The translations under genes were made by a program, and so were the position numbers. A stretch of DNA of 64,000 bases from Salinibacillus kushneri (lineage in GTDB: Bacteria; Bacillota; Bacilli; Bacillales; Alkalibacillaceae): positions 1 to 64,000 of the forward strand of contig NZ_FOHJ01000006.1 of the NCBI RefSeq assembly GCF_900111405.1, read 5' to 3'. Under the pieces are notes generated by a model. It was not told where the DNA came from. It did not search any database and saw only the letters and a list, made by a program, of their open reading frames with translations. The number at the start of each line of letters is the position of its first letter. The first letter of the stretch is position 1. Shown one piece after another: positions 52,896 to 62,341 of this stretch.

Positions 52896-53687
52896 TTAAG
52901 AAACCTTATGCTCTAAACGCAGCCGGTCCGCTACCATGGCAATAAATTCTGAATTTGTTGGTTTTGCTTTTGACATATTCACAGTATAACCGAATAATTT
53001 TGAAATGGAATCGACATTTCCACGGTTCCAGGCAACTTCAATCGCATGGCGAATTGCCCGTTCTACACGGGATGCCGTTGTGTTAAATTGCTTTGCGATA
53101 TCCGGATAAAGAACTTTCGTGATTGAACCTAATAATTCGATATCGTGATAAACCATAGAAATGGCTGTACGTAAATACATGTAACCTTTAATATGTGCAG
53201 GTACTCCGATTTCATGGATAATATTTGTAATACTTGCGTCAAGGTCCACTTTTTTATTGGCTCTTTGTGCAGTTTGTGCCACACTAGGCTGAGGGCTTTT
53301 GATAACCGTTGGAAGACCTGCAACCTGTAACACCTGATCTTTTAAATGCTCCAAGTCAAATGGTTTTAGAATAAAATAGGAAGCACCTAAATCAACAGCC
53401 TTTTTCGTTACCTCCTCTTGTCCAAAAGCAGTAAGCATGATAACCTTCGGGAGATTATCCTTGTTTAATTCTTTCATTTTCGTTAAAACAGCTAACCCGT
53501 CAACATGCGGCATAATAATATCAAGTATCAGTACGTCAGGTTCCTTTTCCTCAACAACCTCAAGACATTCCTTTCCGTTATAAGCTGTTCCTATAACATC
53601 AATTTCAGCCTGATCACTGAAATAATCCTCTAATAATTGAACAAGCTCTCTGTTATCGTCTGCTAAACAAACATTAACCTTCTCCAC
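52896..53687 (-). CDS. spo0A: Sporulation master regulator Spo0A
   Basis: A 263-aa response regulator. The receiver domain has the acidic pocket (D10, D11) and phosphorylated D56 ([12 protein letters not shown]). The C-terminal effector domain contains [24 protein letters not shown] and the highly conserved recognition helix region [19 protein letters not shown]. It ends in [13 protein letters not shown]. The start is GTG at 53687 with AGGAGG 7 nt upstream, as in B. subtilis; the frame to 53732 is not used. Perfect 0A boxes lie upstream. Unlike B. subtilis, an ABC/two-component module separates it from spoIVB. Confidence 0.97.
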   Translation of the reverse strand: MEKVNVCLADDNRELVQLLEDYFSDQAEIDVIGTAYNGKECLEVVEEKEPDVLILDIIMPHVDGLAVLTKMKELNKDNLPKVIMLTAFGQEEVTKKAVDLGASYFILKPFDLEHLKDQVLQVAGLPTVIKSPQPSVAQTAQRANKKVDLDASITNIIHEIGVPAHIKGYMYLRTAISMVYHDIELLGSITKVLYPDIAKQFNTTASRVERAIRHAIEVAWNRGNVDSISKLFGYTVNMSKAKPTNSEFIAMVADRLRLEHKVS

Positions 53688-53742
53688 AATTCTTCCTCCT
53701 CTATCAAAAATTACTGTATTTGTCCCTTCCACCTATATCTTA

Positions 53743-53749
53743 TTCGACA
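53743..53749 (-). promoter_or_regulatory. 0A box upstream of spo0A
   Basis: TTCGACA on the plus strand is the exact complement of the Spo0A-P consensus TGTCGAA. It lies 56 nt before the spo0A start, consistent with autoregulation. Confidence 0.65.
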
Positions 53750-53863
53750 CAACCTTTAAAATCCCTTTTTATTTGCGAAAAAGTTTTAAAAAATTGTATT
53801 TAAATTGATTTTTCTTTAATTTTCTCTTCCTCACCCATATTTTCTACAATTTTCGATTATTTT

Positions 53864-53870
53864 TGTCGAA
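53864..53870 (+). promoter_or_regulatory. Second 0A box upstream of spo0A
   Basis: TGTCGAA is an exact 0A box about 177 nt before the spo0A start. A sigma-H promoter should lie in this region; only a partial -35-like AAAGGAAT (around 53916-53924 on the minus strand) was found. Confidence 0.55.
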
Positions 53871-53940
53871 TTTTATTTATATTTTTCCATAATTTGTTTC
53901 TATTTTACCATTCCTTTTGTTATATAAACATGCCATCAAA

Positions 53941-53977
53941 TATAAAAGAAGCGATTTTGCTTGTCGCACAATCGCCT
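53941..53977 (-). terminator. Terminator after the histidine kinase gene
   Basis: GCGATT (53951-53956) and AATCGC (53970-53975), plus an inner TGC/GCA pair, read on the minus strand into TTCTTTTATAT. It separates the ABC/two-component module from spo0A. Confidence 0.75.
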
Positions 53978-54002
53978 CTGTTATATAAAATGATTTCTAT
54001 TA

Positions 54003-54920
54003 TTACGTGTGAACTTTATTTAAGGGAAGATGGATTTCAACAATAAACCAGTTGTCATACAGCCTTGCATTCATCTTCCCATTCATTTTTTCAACTAACT
54101 TTTTAGACAAATAAAGACCTAATCCACTTGATTCTGGGTTTGTTCTGCTCGTGTCTTCTGTATAAAAACGCATAAATACTTTTTCAACAGCTACTTTACT
54201 ATCCTTTTTGATATTATTGCTAACACTGAAAACCAGATTATTGTCTTCATTCTTATAGCTAATAACCGCTTTACTTTTCGCATAACGAAGGATATTTTGA
54301 ACAATATTTTGGATAACACGTGTAAGCATTAATTTGTCAGCAATAATTTGTCTGTCGTTCATCTTTTCAGGAAATTGGAGTCTAATTTTCTTGTCCTCAA
54401 ATTGTTCATAAAAGGATAAAAAGATTTCTTCAATTAAATGGGAGAGAGAAAAGGAAGATAATGTGATTTCTTTTTGGTTTGTTTCAATGCGAGCTAAATC
54501 ATAAAAGTGGTCGGTCATTTCCATCAGGCGTTGGATAGAATTTGAGATAATCCCCAGGTAGTGCATCCTCTTCGTTTCATCTGTAATCTCATTTAAAAGT
54601 TGAACATAGCCATTTATGGACGTGAGTGGTGTACGTAAATCATGCGAGAGCCCGGTAATGGATAACCTCACATTCTCTTCCATTTGTTTTGCCTGGCGAT
54701 TTTTCTCTTCAAATTTATCGATTACTTGATTCAATTCATCGACTAAATCCATTAAAGCGTTTGAACGAAAATCAATAAACAGTCTGCTGCCATAACTGGA
54801 TCGGGTCGGAAGCTCTTTGACCGCATGTTTCAATTTCCGCAATTCGCGCTTTAAAAAGTAAAGATAAAGAAGCAGCGCTAATGCCATGAAGACAAATATC
54901 CATCCCCACATAACATTCAC
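54003..54920 (-). CDS. Sensor histidine kinase of the ABC/two-component module
   Basis: A 305-aa kinase with one N-terminal transmembrane helix (about 4-22) and almost no extracellular part. The dimerisation domain carries phospho-acceptor H93 (GLSHDLRTPLTSINGY), and the HATPase domain has QNIVQNILRYAKSK and the G2 box SSGLGLYLSKKL. The lack of an external sensor suggests that it senses within the membrane or through the neighbouring transporter, as in antimicrobial-peptide detection systems. It follows the regulator gene by 9 nt. Stimulus unknown. Confidence 0.9.
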   Translation of the reverse strand: MNVMWGWIFVFMALALLLYLYFLKRELRKLKHAVKELPTRSSYGSRLFIDFRSNALMDLVDELNQVIDKFEEKNRQAKQMEENVRLSITGLSHDLRTPLTSINGYVQLLNEITDETKRMHYLGIISNSIQRLMEMTDHFYDLARIETNQKEITLSSFSLSHLIEEIFLSFYEQFEDKKIRLQFPEKMNDRQIIADKLMLTRVIQNIVQNILRYAKSKAVISYKNEDNNLVFSVSNNIKKDSKVAVEKVFMRFYTEDTSRTNPESSGLGLYLSKKLVEKMNGKMNARLYDNWFIVEIHLPLNKVHT

Positions 54921-54929
54921 GCTCCTTCA

Positions 54930-55604
54930 TTAATCAAATTTAAAACCTATACCCCATATTGTTTTAATGTAGTTATGTGCCTCATGTACGTTTATTTTAT
55001 TTCGTAAATTACTAATATGCATGTTAATCGTTTTATCATTTTCAATAAATGGTTCATTCCAAACACTTTCATAGATATTGGCACGACTGAATACTTTTTG
55101 CGGATTCTCCAGAAACAGCAGAAGAATATCATATTCACGACCGGTAAGATGAAGAGTTTGGTCATTTATCTTCACTTCACGCGTGTCCAAGTTCAGGATG
55201 ATATTTTTGTAATGAATCTTTTTCATATTACTGATTGAACTATTCGTTGCATGACGTAATTGAATGTCAATTCGAGCCAGCAGTTCCTTTACATCAAATG
55301 GTTTGATCATGTAATCATCTGCCCCACTCGTTAGCAGCTCTAATTTTGAACGTTGGTCGTCTTTTGCTGAAATGACAATCACAGGAATTGTTGAGTTATG
55401 CCTGAGTTCCTGAAGAAATTCTTCTCCATTCATCCCGGGCAGCATTAAATCTAATAGAACCAAATCTACCTGAGTTTGTGCAAATAGCAACTTACCTTCT
55501 GTTCCTGAGTAGGCACTTATGGTTTTAAAACCATGCAAATCTAAAGTGTCTTTGATAAGGGAATGAATAGCACTATCGTCTTCAATAATTAATATCGAAG
55601 TCAT
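54930..55604 (-). CDS. OmpR-family response regulator
   Basis: A 224-aa regulator with the receiver acidic pair (D9, D10), phospho-acceptor D52 (LLDLMLPGMNG) and a winged-helix DNA-binding domain (about 130-224: TLHLTGREYDILLLFLENPQ, INMHISNLRNKI). It pairs with the downstream kinase. It likely controls the upstream ABC genes in response to an envelope threat (inference from layout). Confidence 0.92.
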   Translation of the reverse strand: MTSILIIEDDSAIHSLIKDTLDLHGFKTISAYSGTEGKLLFAQTQVDLVLLDLMLPGMNGEEFLQELRHNSTIPVIVISAKDDQRSKLELLTSGADDYMIKPFDVKELLARIDIQLRHATNSSISNMKKIHYKNIILNLDTREVKINDQTLHLTGREYDILLLFLENPQKVFSRANIYESVWNEPFIENDKTINMHISNLRNKINVHEAHNYIKTIWGIGFKFD

Positions 55605-55614
55605 ACCTATCTAC

Positions 55615-56394
55615 CTACTTTATGTCTGTTCGATTGAAACAGAGAATTCCTAAGGTTGATGATACCACAATTGTAAGGAGACTTACCAATACCATCTCAG
55701 GATATTTTGCGATATGTGACGGGTTTGCAAAATCTGAATAGAACAAGAATGTTTCCGTAAACCACTCGGTAACTTGTTTAAAATGTGAGGTCTGTTGAAA
55801 AATATCTGGGAGAAAGCCTGTTGCAATTGTATAAAGGAAACACCAAATAAGTGAGATACCACTATTTTTGGTTAGAAATCCAATCATCACATAGACGGAT
55901 ACGTTTGCTAAAATTAATATATAAAGCGTAATAAAAGACTTTATAGCAAAAACAAAATAATGATTTATTTCAGCAACTTCACCAAACCCAAATACGACTG
56001 TAAAGCTGATCATGCCAAGTGCGGTCAATACGATTACACCAAAGAGCGATACGAGTGCAGCCATTAAAAATTTTGACAAATAATAATGTATGCGACTACG
56101 GCCTAATGATAACACATTTCGAATGGTTCCATTCTGAAATTCTTCACCAATAAAAAAACAAATAAAAGCGCTGATAATGAGTAAAACAGTCAGTCCATTT
56201 TTTTCTATCATCAGAATACCTGTTGCCCCATTGATAACTGTATCAATTACTTGCACGAGTTCCTTTCCATGATTTACGGTTATTTGACTATTCACAGCCT
56301 GCATAATAGGAAGAATGGTTAAAATACCTAGAACAATCCAAAATTTTTTACTTCGAATAATTTTGATTCTCTCAGCTGTTAAAAGATTAAGCAT
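55615..56394 (-). CDS. ABC-2 type permease
   Basis: A 259-aa membrane protein with six predicted helices. The N-terminal LLTAERIKIIRSKKFW is a typical opening of ABC-2/BcrB-like permeases. The conserved EEFQNGTIRNVLSLGRSR segment is the cytoplasmic coupling region. Its start overlaps the ATPase gene by 8 nt. It probably exports a hydrophobic or peptide compound such as a bacteriocin, but the substrate is not visible. Confidence 0.88.
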   Translation of the reverse strand: MLNLLTAERIKIIRSKKFWIVLGILTILPIMQAVNSQITVNHGKELVQVIDTVINGATGILMIEKNGLTVLLIISAFICFFIGEEFQNGTIRNVLSLGRSRIHYYLSKFLMAALVSLFGVIVLTALGMISFTVVFGFGEVAEINHYFVFAIKSFITLYILILANVSVYVMIGFLTKNSGISLIWCFLYTIATGFLPDIFQQTSHFKQVTEWFTETFLFYSDFANPSHIAKYPEMVLVSLLTIVVSSTLGILCFNRTDIK

Positions 56395-57304
56395 GGGTAT
56401 TTCCTCCTGTTAATTGTAAAAAATATTCCTCGAGTTTTTGTCTGGTCGTACCAATTCGTAAAACATTCACGTCAGCTAAGACTAAGGAACGGTTAATGGC
56501 AGCAACATCATCTATGTGTTCGTAGATGTTAATGCGTGTTCCATTAACGACTTCATAATCTTTTATCTCTAATTCATCCAGTACAACGACTGCTTTTTGA
56601 ATCTCTGTTGTCTCTAATTCAATGTACTGACGAGTTTCTCGGGATAACTCCTCCTTAGAGAGTTCATGAATAAGTTTTCCATCATGCAAAATTCCGTAAT
56701 GGGTAGCGACCTGTGAAAGTTCATCAAGTAAGTGACTGGATAATAAGACAGTAATCCCTCGTTCTGTCACTAATCGTTGAATGATTTCACGCATTTCTAC
56801 AATTCCTGATGGATCAAGTCCATTTGTCGGCTCGTCTAAGATTAAAAATTCAGGATTTGTTATTAGCGTTAAGGCAATTGCTAAACGCTGTCGCATTCCT
56901 AATGAAAAGTTCTTCGCTTTCTTTTTACCTGTATTCCCAAGATTCATTAAGCGAAGTAAATCATCAATCTCACGTTCACTTACACCACCATTTGCTGCTT
57001 GAACTTTTAAATTCTCTCGAGCTGTTAAGTCTGGATAAAGTGCTGGTGTTTCAATGGATTGGCCTATTTTTCTTCGTGCATGTTGCAATCCCTTACTGCC
57101 AGTTTGTTCAAACAGTTCGATGTCCCCCTCATCGATTTTGATTAATCCCATAATCGTGCGCATGAATGTCGATTTTCCCGCGCCATTCTCTCCGATTAAT
57201 CCGTAAATCATACCACGTTTAATTTCAATAGAAACTTTCTCCAGCGCTTTCGTGTTACGATATCGTTTTGAAATATTTCTTACTTTAAGAATCGTTTCCG
57301 ACAT
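56387..57304 (-). CDS. ABC transporter ATPase (BcrA-like)
   Basis: A 305-aa ATPase with Walker A GENGAGKS, the Q-loop, the signature NFSLGMRQRL, Walker B EFLILDEPTNGLDP and the H-loop SSHLLDEL. The C-terminal about 90 residues are the extension usual for bacitracin/lantibiotic exporter ATPases. AAAGGAT lies 7 nt before the ATG at 57304; the frame to 57313 is not used. First gene of the ABC-RR-HK operon. Confidence 0.92.
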   Translation of the reverse strand: MSETILKVRNISKRYRNTKALEKVSIEIKRGMIYGLIGENGAGKSTFMRTIMGLIKIDEGDIELFEQTGSKGLQHARRKIGQSIETPALYPDLTARENLKVQAANGGVSEREIDDLLRLMNLGNTGKKKAKNFSLGMRQRLAIALTLITNPEFLILDEPTNGLDPSGIVEMREIIQRLVTERGITVLLSSHLLDELSQVATHYGILHDGKLIHELSKEELSRETRQYIELETTEIQKAVVVLDELEIKDYEVVNGTRINIYEHIDDVAAINRSLVLADVNVLRIGTTRQKLEEYFLQLTGGNTHA

Positions 57305-57404
57305 ATGAATCATCCTTTCGATGCTGATAAGCTTAGAATAAATCGCAAATATAAATAATTAGACCAGAAAAGTATAAAAAAATAGTAAAGAATTCGAGAA
57401 AAAT

Positions 57405-57560
57405 ACAGGTGAGACTCCGCAGTCTTGCGATGAGGATCAGTGTTCGCCCGCGGAATATGTTAACGGCAATGGCCTAAGCAACAAACTATACGAAAACAGC
57501 CAAAAACAAAAAACCGAAAGCGCGTTTAGCGACAAGCGGAGCCGAGTTGAGATTGACATA
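57405..57560 (+). repeat. Degenerate Bacillaceae interspersed repeat
   Basis: The GC-rich segment contains GGTGAGACTCCGCAG, then CGCCCGCGGAA, then a tail ending TATACGAAAACAGCC. These pieces resemble, from memory, the palindromic intergenic repeats scattered through Bacillus and Virgibacillus genomes. The tail is shared with 20203-20224 and 35675-35686. It fills most of the 295-nt gap between the ATPase gene and spoIVB, with no gene. Confidence 0.5.
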
Positions 57561-57582
57561 TCCACAACATCTTCCTATACAG

Positions 57583-57617
57583 CAACAAAAGCGAGCTTTT
57601 TAGCTCGCTTTTTGTTG
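57583..57617 (-). terminator. Terminator overlapping the spoIVB stop codon
   Basis: CAACAAAAGCGAGCT and AGCTCGCTTTTTGTTG form a stem of about 15 bp around the spoIVB stop codon (57600-57602). The last codons of spoIVB form one arm, and TTTTGTTGCTG follows on the minus strand. Confidence 0.75.
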
Positions 57618-58895
57618 GCCATCATTTTTATAAATGTCAATACCTGCTTCCTGTAACATCCATTCGATGTGAACGCCATACCCACTTGTCGAATCGTTGA
57701 CAAAAACATGGGTAATAGCTCCGACTAGTTTTCCGTCCTGTATTATCGGGCTTCCACTCATTCCTTGAACAATACCACCTGTTTCTTTCAACAGTTTATC
57801 ATCCGTAATTTTTATAATCATTCCCTTTGTAGATGGATGCTTTTGTGGTACTGAACTTACAATTTCCACATCAAATTTTTCAACCTTTTCTCCTTCTAAT
57901 ACCGTCAGGATTTGAGCGGGTCCTTCCTTAACCTGATTAGATAATGCAATAGGCATTGGTTTGTCCATAACATCATTCTTCACATTTTCATTTAATTTAC
58001 CAAAAATGCCAAATGGACTATTACGTGTGATATTACCAATACTCTTATCTTCCACAGAAAACTCTGCATTTTTCTCGCCAGGCATACCATTTTGACCTTT
58101 GTCAATCGATGTAACATTAGACTTTACAAGTTTTCCATCATGAATTTCAATTGGCTTTCTTGTATCCATATCCGAAATAACATGGCCAAGTGCTCCATAG
58201 CGTTTTGTATCAGGGTGATAAAAAGTCATTGTACCGATACCTGCAGCAGAATCCCTAATATACAAACCTAATCGATATTTAGCATCCTGTTTATCATATT
58301 GGGGTTCAAGTGTTGTTGTAAAGGTTTTTTCATTTCGCTTCACCTTAACATTGAGCTTTTTTCCTTCTTCTTTTTCTAAAATCGAAGCAACCTGTTCGAC
58401 TTTCTTTATTTCCTTCCCGTTAATTTCCAATAAAATATCTCCAACTTTAATACCTGATTCTTCACCTGGTGACACTTTTCCTTGATCTGTCGGAATCAGA
58501 TGATGCCCTACTACTAATACTCCTAAAGTGTGTAAGCGAACACCAATGGATTGGCCGCCAGGAACCACCTTTAAATCCTCTAATACTTCCACATTAACTT
58601 TTTTAAGGGGTAATCCAGCAAATTCATAAATTAAACTGCTTTTACCAGGTCGTTTGGGAAACACTTGATTTGAAAATGCTTGGGTTACGTTTTGATCTTC
58701 TTCTTTATCAGAAGAAGGCACACTACCGGCAAGGGTAGGTAATGCATAACTTTCCTGTTTTTCAAATAAAGTTACTTGATTAGGGATGGAAATATATTGC
58801 TTTACAGGAGATATAAATGGAATAGACAGGAACGAAACAAGGAGGATCAAGCCTATCATGATGCGCATGATTTCTCTCTTTTTCAACTTTGTCAC
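57600..58895 (-). CDS. spoIVB: SpoIVB serine peptidase (sporulation sigma-K checkpoint)
   Basis: A protein of 428-431 aa with an N-terminal membrane segment (about 10-32), a PDZ domain (about 115-205: [15 protein letters not shown] and [21 protein letters not shown]) and the S55 peptidase domain. That domain has catalytic His in [12 protein letters not shown] and Ser in [22 protein letters not shown]. In the forespore it is secreted and triggers pro-sigma-K processing through SpoIVFA. The start is ambiguous: GTG at 58895 sits only 1 nt from GAGGAG, while TTG at 58886 lies 10 nt from it and is more likely. Confidence 0.95.
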   Translation of the reverse strand: MTKLKKREIMRIMIGLILLVSFLSIPFISPVKQYISIPNQVTLFEKQESYALPTLAGSVPSSDKEEDQNVTQAFSNQVFPKRPGKSSLIYEFAGLPLKKVNVEVLEDLKVVPGGQSIGVRLHTLGVLVVGHHLIPTDQGKVSPGEESGIKVGDILLEINGKEIKKVEQVASILEKEEGKKLNVKVKRNEKTFTTTLEPQYDKQDAKYRLGLYIRDSAAGIGTMTFYHPDTKRYGALGHVISDMDTRKPIEIHDGKLVKSNVTSIDKGQNGMPGEKNAEFSVEDKSIGNITRNSPFGIFGKLNENVKNDVMDKPMPIALSNQVKEGPAQILTVLEGEKVEKFDVEIVSSVPQKHPSTKGMIIKITDDKLLKETGGIVQGMSGSPIIQDGKLVGAITHVFVNDSTSGYGVHIEWMLQEAGIDIYKNDGQQKAS

Positions 58896-59079
58896 ACTCC
58901 TCGCTTCTAACCCATACCAAAATGTTAGCTGTACTTATAATTTGACCTTAACCTTAAAGTTTTAAACGGTGTAAACTACAGAAATAAAAGAGAACTTTTC
59001 CAATGATGGTAAGAAAATTGGATGGGTATAGCTATAGCTGACTGTATAATCAAGCTAAATCGGGGAGCTTGGCAATGGA

Positions 59080-59101
59080 ACCTGCCCACATCAAGGCAGG
59101 T
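59080..59101. other. Hairpin in the recN-spoIVB gap
   Basis: ACCTGCC (59080-59086) and GGCAGGT (59095-59101) form a 7-bp stem, flanked by repeated GAGCTT words. No T-run follows. The 256-nt gap holds no other feature I can support; a spoIVB promoter for a forespore sigma factor is expected but was not identified. Confidence 0.35.
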
Positions 59102-59151
59102 CTGGAGCTTGAAACAGAAAACGGGAGTACCTTGCTTTACCTGGAGGGTGA

Positions 59152-60873
59152 CTATTTTAGTTCACTTGCCTGGCTAATTAATTCCTCAGCATGTTCTTTT
59201 GTCGTATCGGTTAATTCTGTACCTGAGATCATACGACCGATTTCATTTATTTTTTCCGAGTAGCCCAATTCGTTTACCTTTGTTATCGTTCGCTCTTGTC
59301 GTACATCTTTTTCGATTAATAAATGGATATCAGCCATAGAGGCAACCTGGGGAAGATGAGAAATACATAAAACTTGAGAACTGTTTGAAATGGAATAAAT
59401 TTTCTCAGCAATCGCTTGAGCTACTCTTCCACTAACGCCTGTATCTACTTCGTCAAAAATAACACTCGTTACACCTTGGTGACGGGCAAAGTTTTTCTTG
59501 ATGGCAAGCATTATTCTGGACAACTCTCCACCTGAAGCAATCTTATGAACTTCTTTTAAAGGTTCACCAACATTCGTACTGATGAGAAATTGTACTTTAT
59601 CTAACCCATTCTCATGTAACCTTACTTTTTGCCCTTTCCATTCGGGATCATCTGCATTCCCTTCCTGAACCGTAAAATACACATCAAAGTCTGCTTTTTC
59701 AAGATATAAATCCTTTAACTCAGATAATATAGCCTTCTTTAGTTTTTGAGCAGCTTTTTTTCTTAATTCATGTAATTGTTCTCCAGCTAATATGACGTCC
59801 CGCCCTTTGCTTTTTAGGGATTGTTCTAATTTACTTAAATGAACATCCTTATTATCTAATTGTTCAATTTCTTCATCTATTTTCGCAGCATAATCTAACA
59901 TTTCTGAAACGGATGAACCGTACTTTCGTTTTAAACGATTGATATCATTAAGTCTTGTTTCAATTTCATTTAGCCGTTCTGGATCAAACTCCATTTCCTC
60001 TAATTTATTACGCAATTCAAAGGAAAGCTCTTCAATCATATAATAGTGGTTGGAGATATCATTTGCTTTCTGTCCTAAATCCTCATCAAATTCCTTAATA
60101 GTCTCCAGTGATGTCATCGTAAGCGCTAACCAGTCCAAAGCTTTTTGTTCGCCGTACAATGCATAATAAGCATCAGAAATGTTCTGGTAAATCTTTTCGT
60201 AATTTTGCAAGGTTTTTCTTTCCTGTTCCAGTTTCACATCTTCATCGATTGTTAATTCGGCTTCTTCCAACTCCTGTTGCTGGAATTTAAGCAAATCTAA
60301 TCGTTGTGCAATTTCCTGTTCGTTTTCACTTAATTCACGATAACGTTTTTCTAATTGTTTATACTCTCCGTAAATTTCCTTATATTCCTTTTTCGCATGC
60401 ATAATTTCTTCTCGACCGTATAAATCTAATAATGCTAAGTGTTTTTCCGTATCCATAAGAGATTGGGTTTCATGCTGGCTATGGATATCAATTAAGGTTT
60501 GTCCAAACTCTCGCAAAATCGCCAACGTAACCAGTTTCCCGTTTACCCTGCAAATGCTCTTACCGGAAGATGTGATGGTTCGATTTAAAACAAGCATCCC
60601 TTCTTCATCCATTTCAACACCAAATTCATTTGCCTTTTCGTACGCTAAATGGTGTTTTGAGTCAAGGAAAAATAACCCTTCAATTTCGGTTTTTTTTGCT
60701 CCATGACGTACAAATTCCACAGACCCTCTTCCCCCGGCAAGGAGCTGAATAGCATCGATAATAATGGATTTTCCGGCACCTGTTTCACCTGTTAAAACCG
60801 TTAATCCTTCTCTAAAATCAATTTTTATTTCATCAATAATCGCAAAATCTTTAATCGATAGTTCTGCTAACAC
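59152..60873 (-). CDS. recN: DNA repair protein RecN
   Basis: A 573-aa SMC-like ATPase. It has Walker A (GETGAGKSIIIDAI) near the N-terminus, two long coiled-coil arms (about 150-370), the ABC signature ASGGELSRIMLA and Walker B SVIFDEVDTGVSG. It acts at double-strand breaks. The frame goes to a GTG at 60882; the GTG at 60873 (MLAELSIKDFAII) has GAGGTGG 5 nt upstream and fits the usual N-terminus. It follows argR by 28 nt, as in B. subtilis. Confidence 0.95.
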   Translation of the reverse strand: MLAELSIKDFAIIDEIKIDFREGLTVLTGETGAGKSIIIDAIQLLAGGRGSVEFVRHGAKKTEIEGLFFLDSKHHLAYEKANEFGVEMDEEGMLVLNRTITSSGKSICRVNGKLVTLAILREFGQTLIDIHSQHETQSLMDTEKHLALLDLYGREEIMHAKKEYKEIYGEYKQLEKRYRELSENEQEIAQRLDLLKFQQQELEEAELTIDEDVKLEQERKTLQNYEKIYQNISDAYYALYGEQKALDWLALTMTSLETIKEFDEDLGQKANDISNHYYMIEELSFELRNKLEEMEFDPERLNEIETRLNDINRLKRKYGSSVSEMLDYAAKIDEEIEQLDNKDVHLSKLEQSLKSKGRDVILAGEQLHELRKKAAQKLKKAILSELKDLYLEKADFDVYFTVQEGNADDPEWKGQKVRLHENGLDKVQFLISTNVGEPLKEVHKIASGGELSRIMLAIKKNFARHQGVTSVIFDEVDTGVSGRVAQAIAEKIYSISNSSQVLCISHLPQVASMADIHLLIEKDVRQERTITKVNELGYSEKINEIGRMISGTELTDTTKEHAEELISQASELK

Positions 60874-60901
60874 AATTTCCACCTCGAATTTTTGTGGATT
60901 T

Positions 60902-61351
60902 TTAAAGCATATCTAAAAAGCGGTCTTCAATTTCATCAATCTGTTCTTCAGACCTGCATATAATTAAGCATGTGTCATCTCCACATATGGTTCCCATAAT
61001 TTCTTCCCAATCTAAATTATCAATAAGAGCTCCAATGGCATGTGCATTTCCTGGTAAAGTTTTAAGAACAATAAAATGTCCAGCCTTATCAATCTTTACA
61101 AAGGCATCAATCATTAAGCGTCTTAATTTATTTAATGGATTAAAACGCTGATCGGCTGGAAGACTGTATTTATACCTTCCATTAGCGGATGGTACTTTGA
61201 CCAGATGAAGTTCTTTTATATCACGTGAAACCGTTGCCTGTGTAACATTTAAACCTAAACTTTTAAGTTCATCAACTAATTCATCCTGGGTCTCAATATC
61301 ATTTTCGGTTATAAGTTCACGAATCTTAATATGCCTTTGTCCCTTGTTCAT
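60902..61351 (-). CDS. argR: Arginine repressor (AhrC/ArgR)
   Basis: A 149-aa protein with the N-terminal winged helix ([38 protein letters not shown]) and a C-terminal arginine-binding hexamerisation domain with the conserved [15 protein letters not shown]. It represses arginine biosynthesis and activates catabolism. It lies between tlyA and recN in the conserved order; the 174-nt gap upstream contains the tlyA terminator. Confidence 0.94.
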   Translation of the reverse strand: MNKGQRHIKIRELITENDIETQDELVDELKSLGLNVTQATVSRDIKELHLVKVPSANGRYKYSLPADQRFNPLNKLRRLMIDAFVKIDKAGHFIVLKTLPGNAHAIGALIDNLDWEEIMGTICGDDTCLIICRSEEQIDEIEDRFLDML

Positions 61352-61472
61352 TACTTCTCCTCATTTCCATCAAAGTTATATCAAAGCGTTTTCTAATACT
61401 CTGTTTATAAATTAACAAGAAAAACGAAAAGTGGCAATAGAAGATAGCGGGGATTTAGCCATTCATGTATGG

Positions 61473-61510
61473 AGAAAAAAAGAGACTACAATCTCTAAGT
61501 AGCAGTCTCT
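61473..61510 (-). terminator. Terminator after tlyA
   Basis: AGAGACT (61481-61487) and AGTCTCT (61504-61510) read on the minus strand into seven T's, 16 nt after the tlyA stop. Confidence 0.8.
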
Positions 61511-61525
61511 TGGTGGGTATTGTGC

Positions 61526-62341
61526 TTATTTTCGTAATTCTGTATTTGCATCACCAATTATTTGATCGATGTTTATTGAATCATTTATATCTTTATTCTG
61601 CTGGCGACTCCATTTAAGATGGATTAAAAATTCTACATTTCCTTCACCACCAGTAATCGGAGAATAAGTCAGGTTTTCTACGGAATAGCCTTCCTTGACC
61701 GTAAACTCAATCATGTTTGTTAAAACTTCTTTATGGACAGCTGAATCTCTAACAATTCCTTTCTTTCCTACTTGTTCTTTACCAGCTTCAAACTGGGGCT
61801 TAATTAATGCAATAATGTCACTCTCGTCAAGTAAAAGCCTTTTTAATACTGGTAAAATAATCCTTAGAGAAATAAAGGATACATCAATGCTGGCAAAGTT
61901 TGGCCTGCCTTGCTTTAATTGGTCAGGAGTTACGTAGCGAAAATTCGTTTTTTCCATAACAATAACTCGGTCATCACTTCTTAATTTCCAATCTAATTGA
62001 TTTTGCCCTACATCAATCGCATAGCTTAATTTAGCACCATTTTGCAGAGCACAATCCGTAAATCCTCCTGTTGATGAACCAATATCGATCATAATTTTGT
62101 CCTCTACCGAAAGTTCAAAGTATTTTAAAGCTTTTTCTAATTTTAATCCTCCACGACTTACATAATTATGGGTTTTCCCTTTAATTTGTATCGGTATATC
62201 TGCATTAACCTTCATCCCTGGTTTGTCCAACCTTGTCTGCTCAGAAAAAACTAGTCCAGCCATTACGGTCCGTTTCGCCTTTTCACGTGTTTCAAAAAAA
62301 CCTCGTTCCACTAATAATACGTCTAATCTCGTTTTCTTCAT
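61526..62341 (-). CDS. tlyA: TlyA family rRNA 2'-O-methyltransferase (YqxC)
   Basis: A 271-aa protein with an N-terminal S4 RNA-binding domain ([27 protein letters not shown]) and an FtsJ-like SAM methyltransferase domain ([20 protein letters not shown] as the SAM site, later [15 protein letters not shown]). TlyA enzymes methylate 16S and 23S rRNA; haemolysin is an older label. Its ATG overlaps the dxs stop by 4 nt, so they are translationally coupled. Confidence 0.92.
   Translation of the reverse strand: MKKTRLDVLLVERGFFETREKAKRTVMAGLVFSEQTRLDKPGMKVNADIPIQIKGKTHNYVSRGGLKLEKALKYFELSVEDKIMIDIGSSTGGFTDCALQNGAKLSYAIDVGQNQLDWKLRSDDRVIVMEKTNFRYVTPDQLKQGRPNFASIDVSFISLRIILPVLKRLLLDESDIIALIKPQFEAGKEQVGKKGIVRDSAVHKEVLTNMIEFTVKEGYSVENLTYSPITGGEGNVEFLIHLKWSRQQNKDINDSINIDQIIGDANTELRK

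Noticed and set aside
59069-59263. 64-codon plus-strand frame across the recN 3' end
   Set aside because: It is mostly antisense to recN. The first part lies on a hairpin, and no Shine-Dalgarno sequence precedes it.
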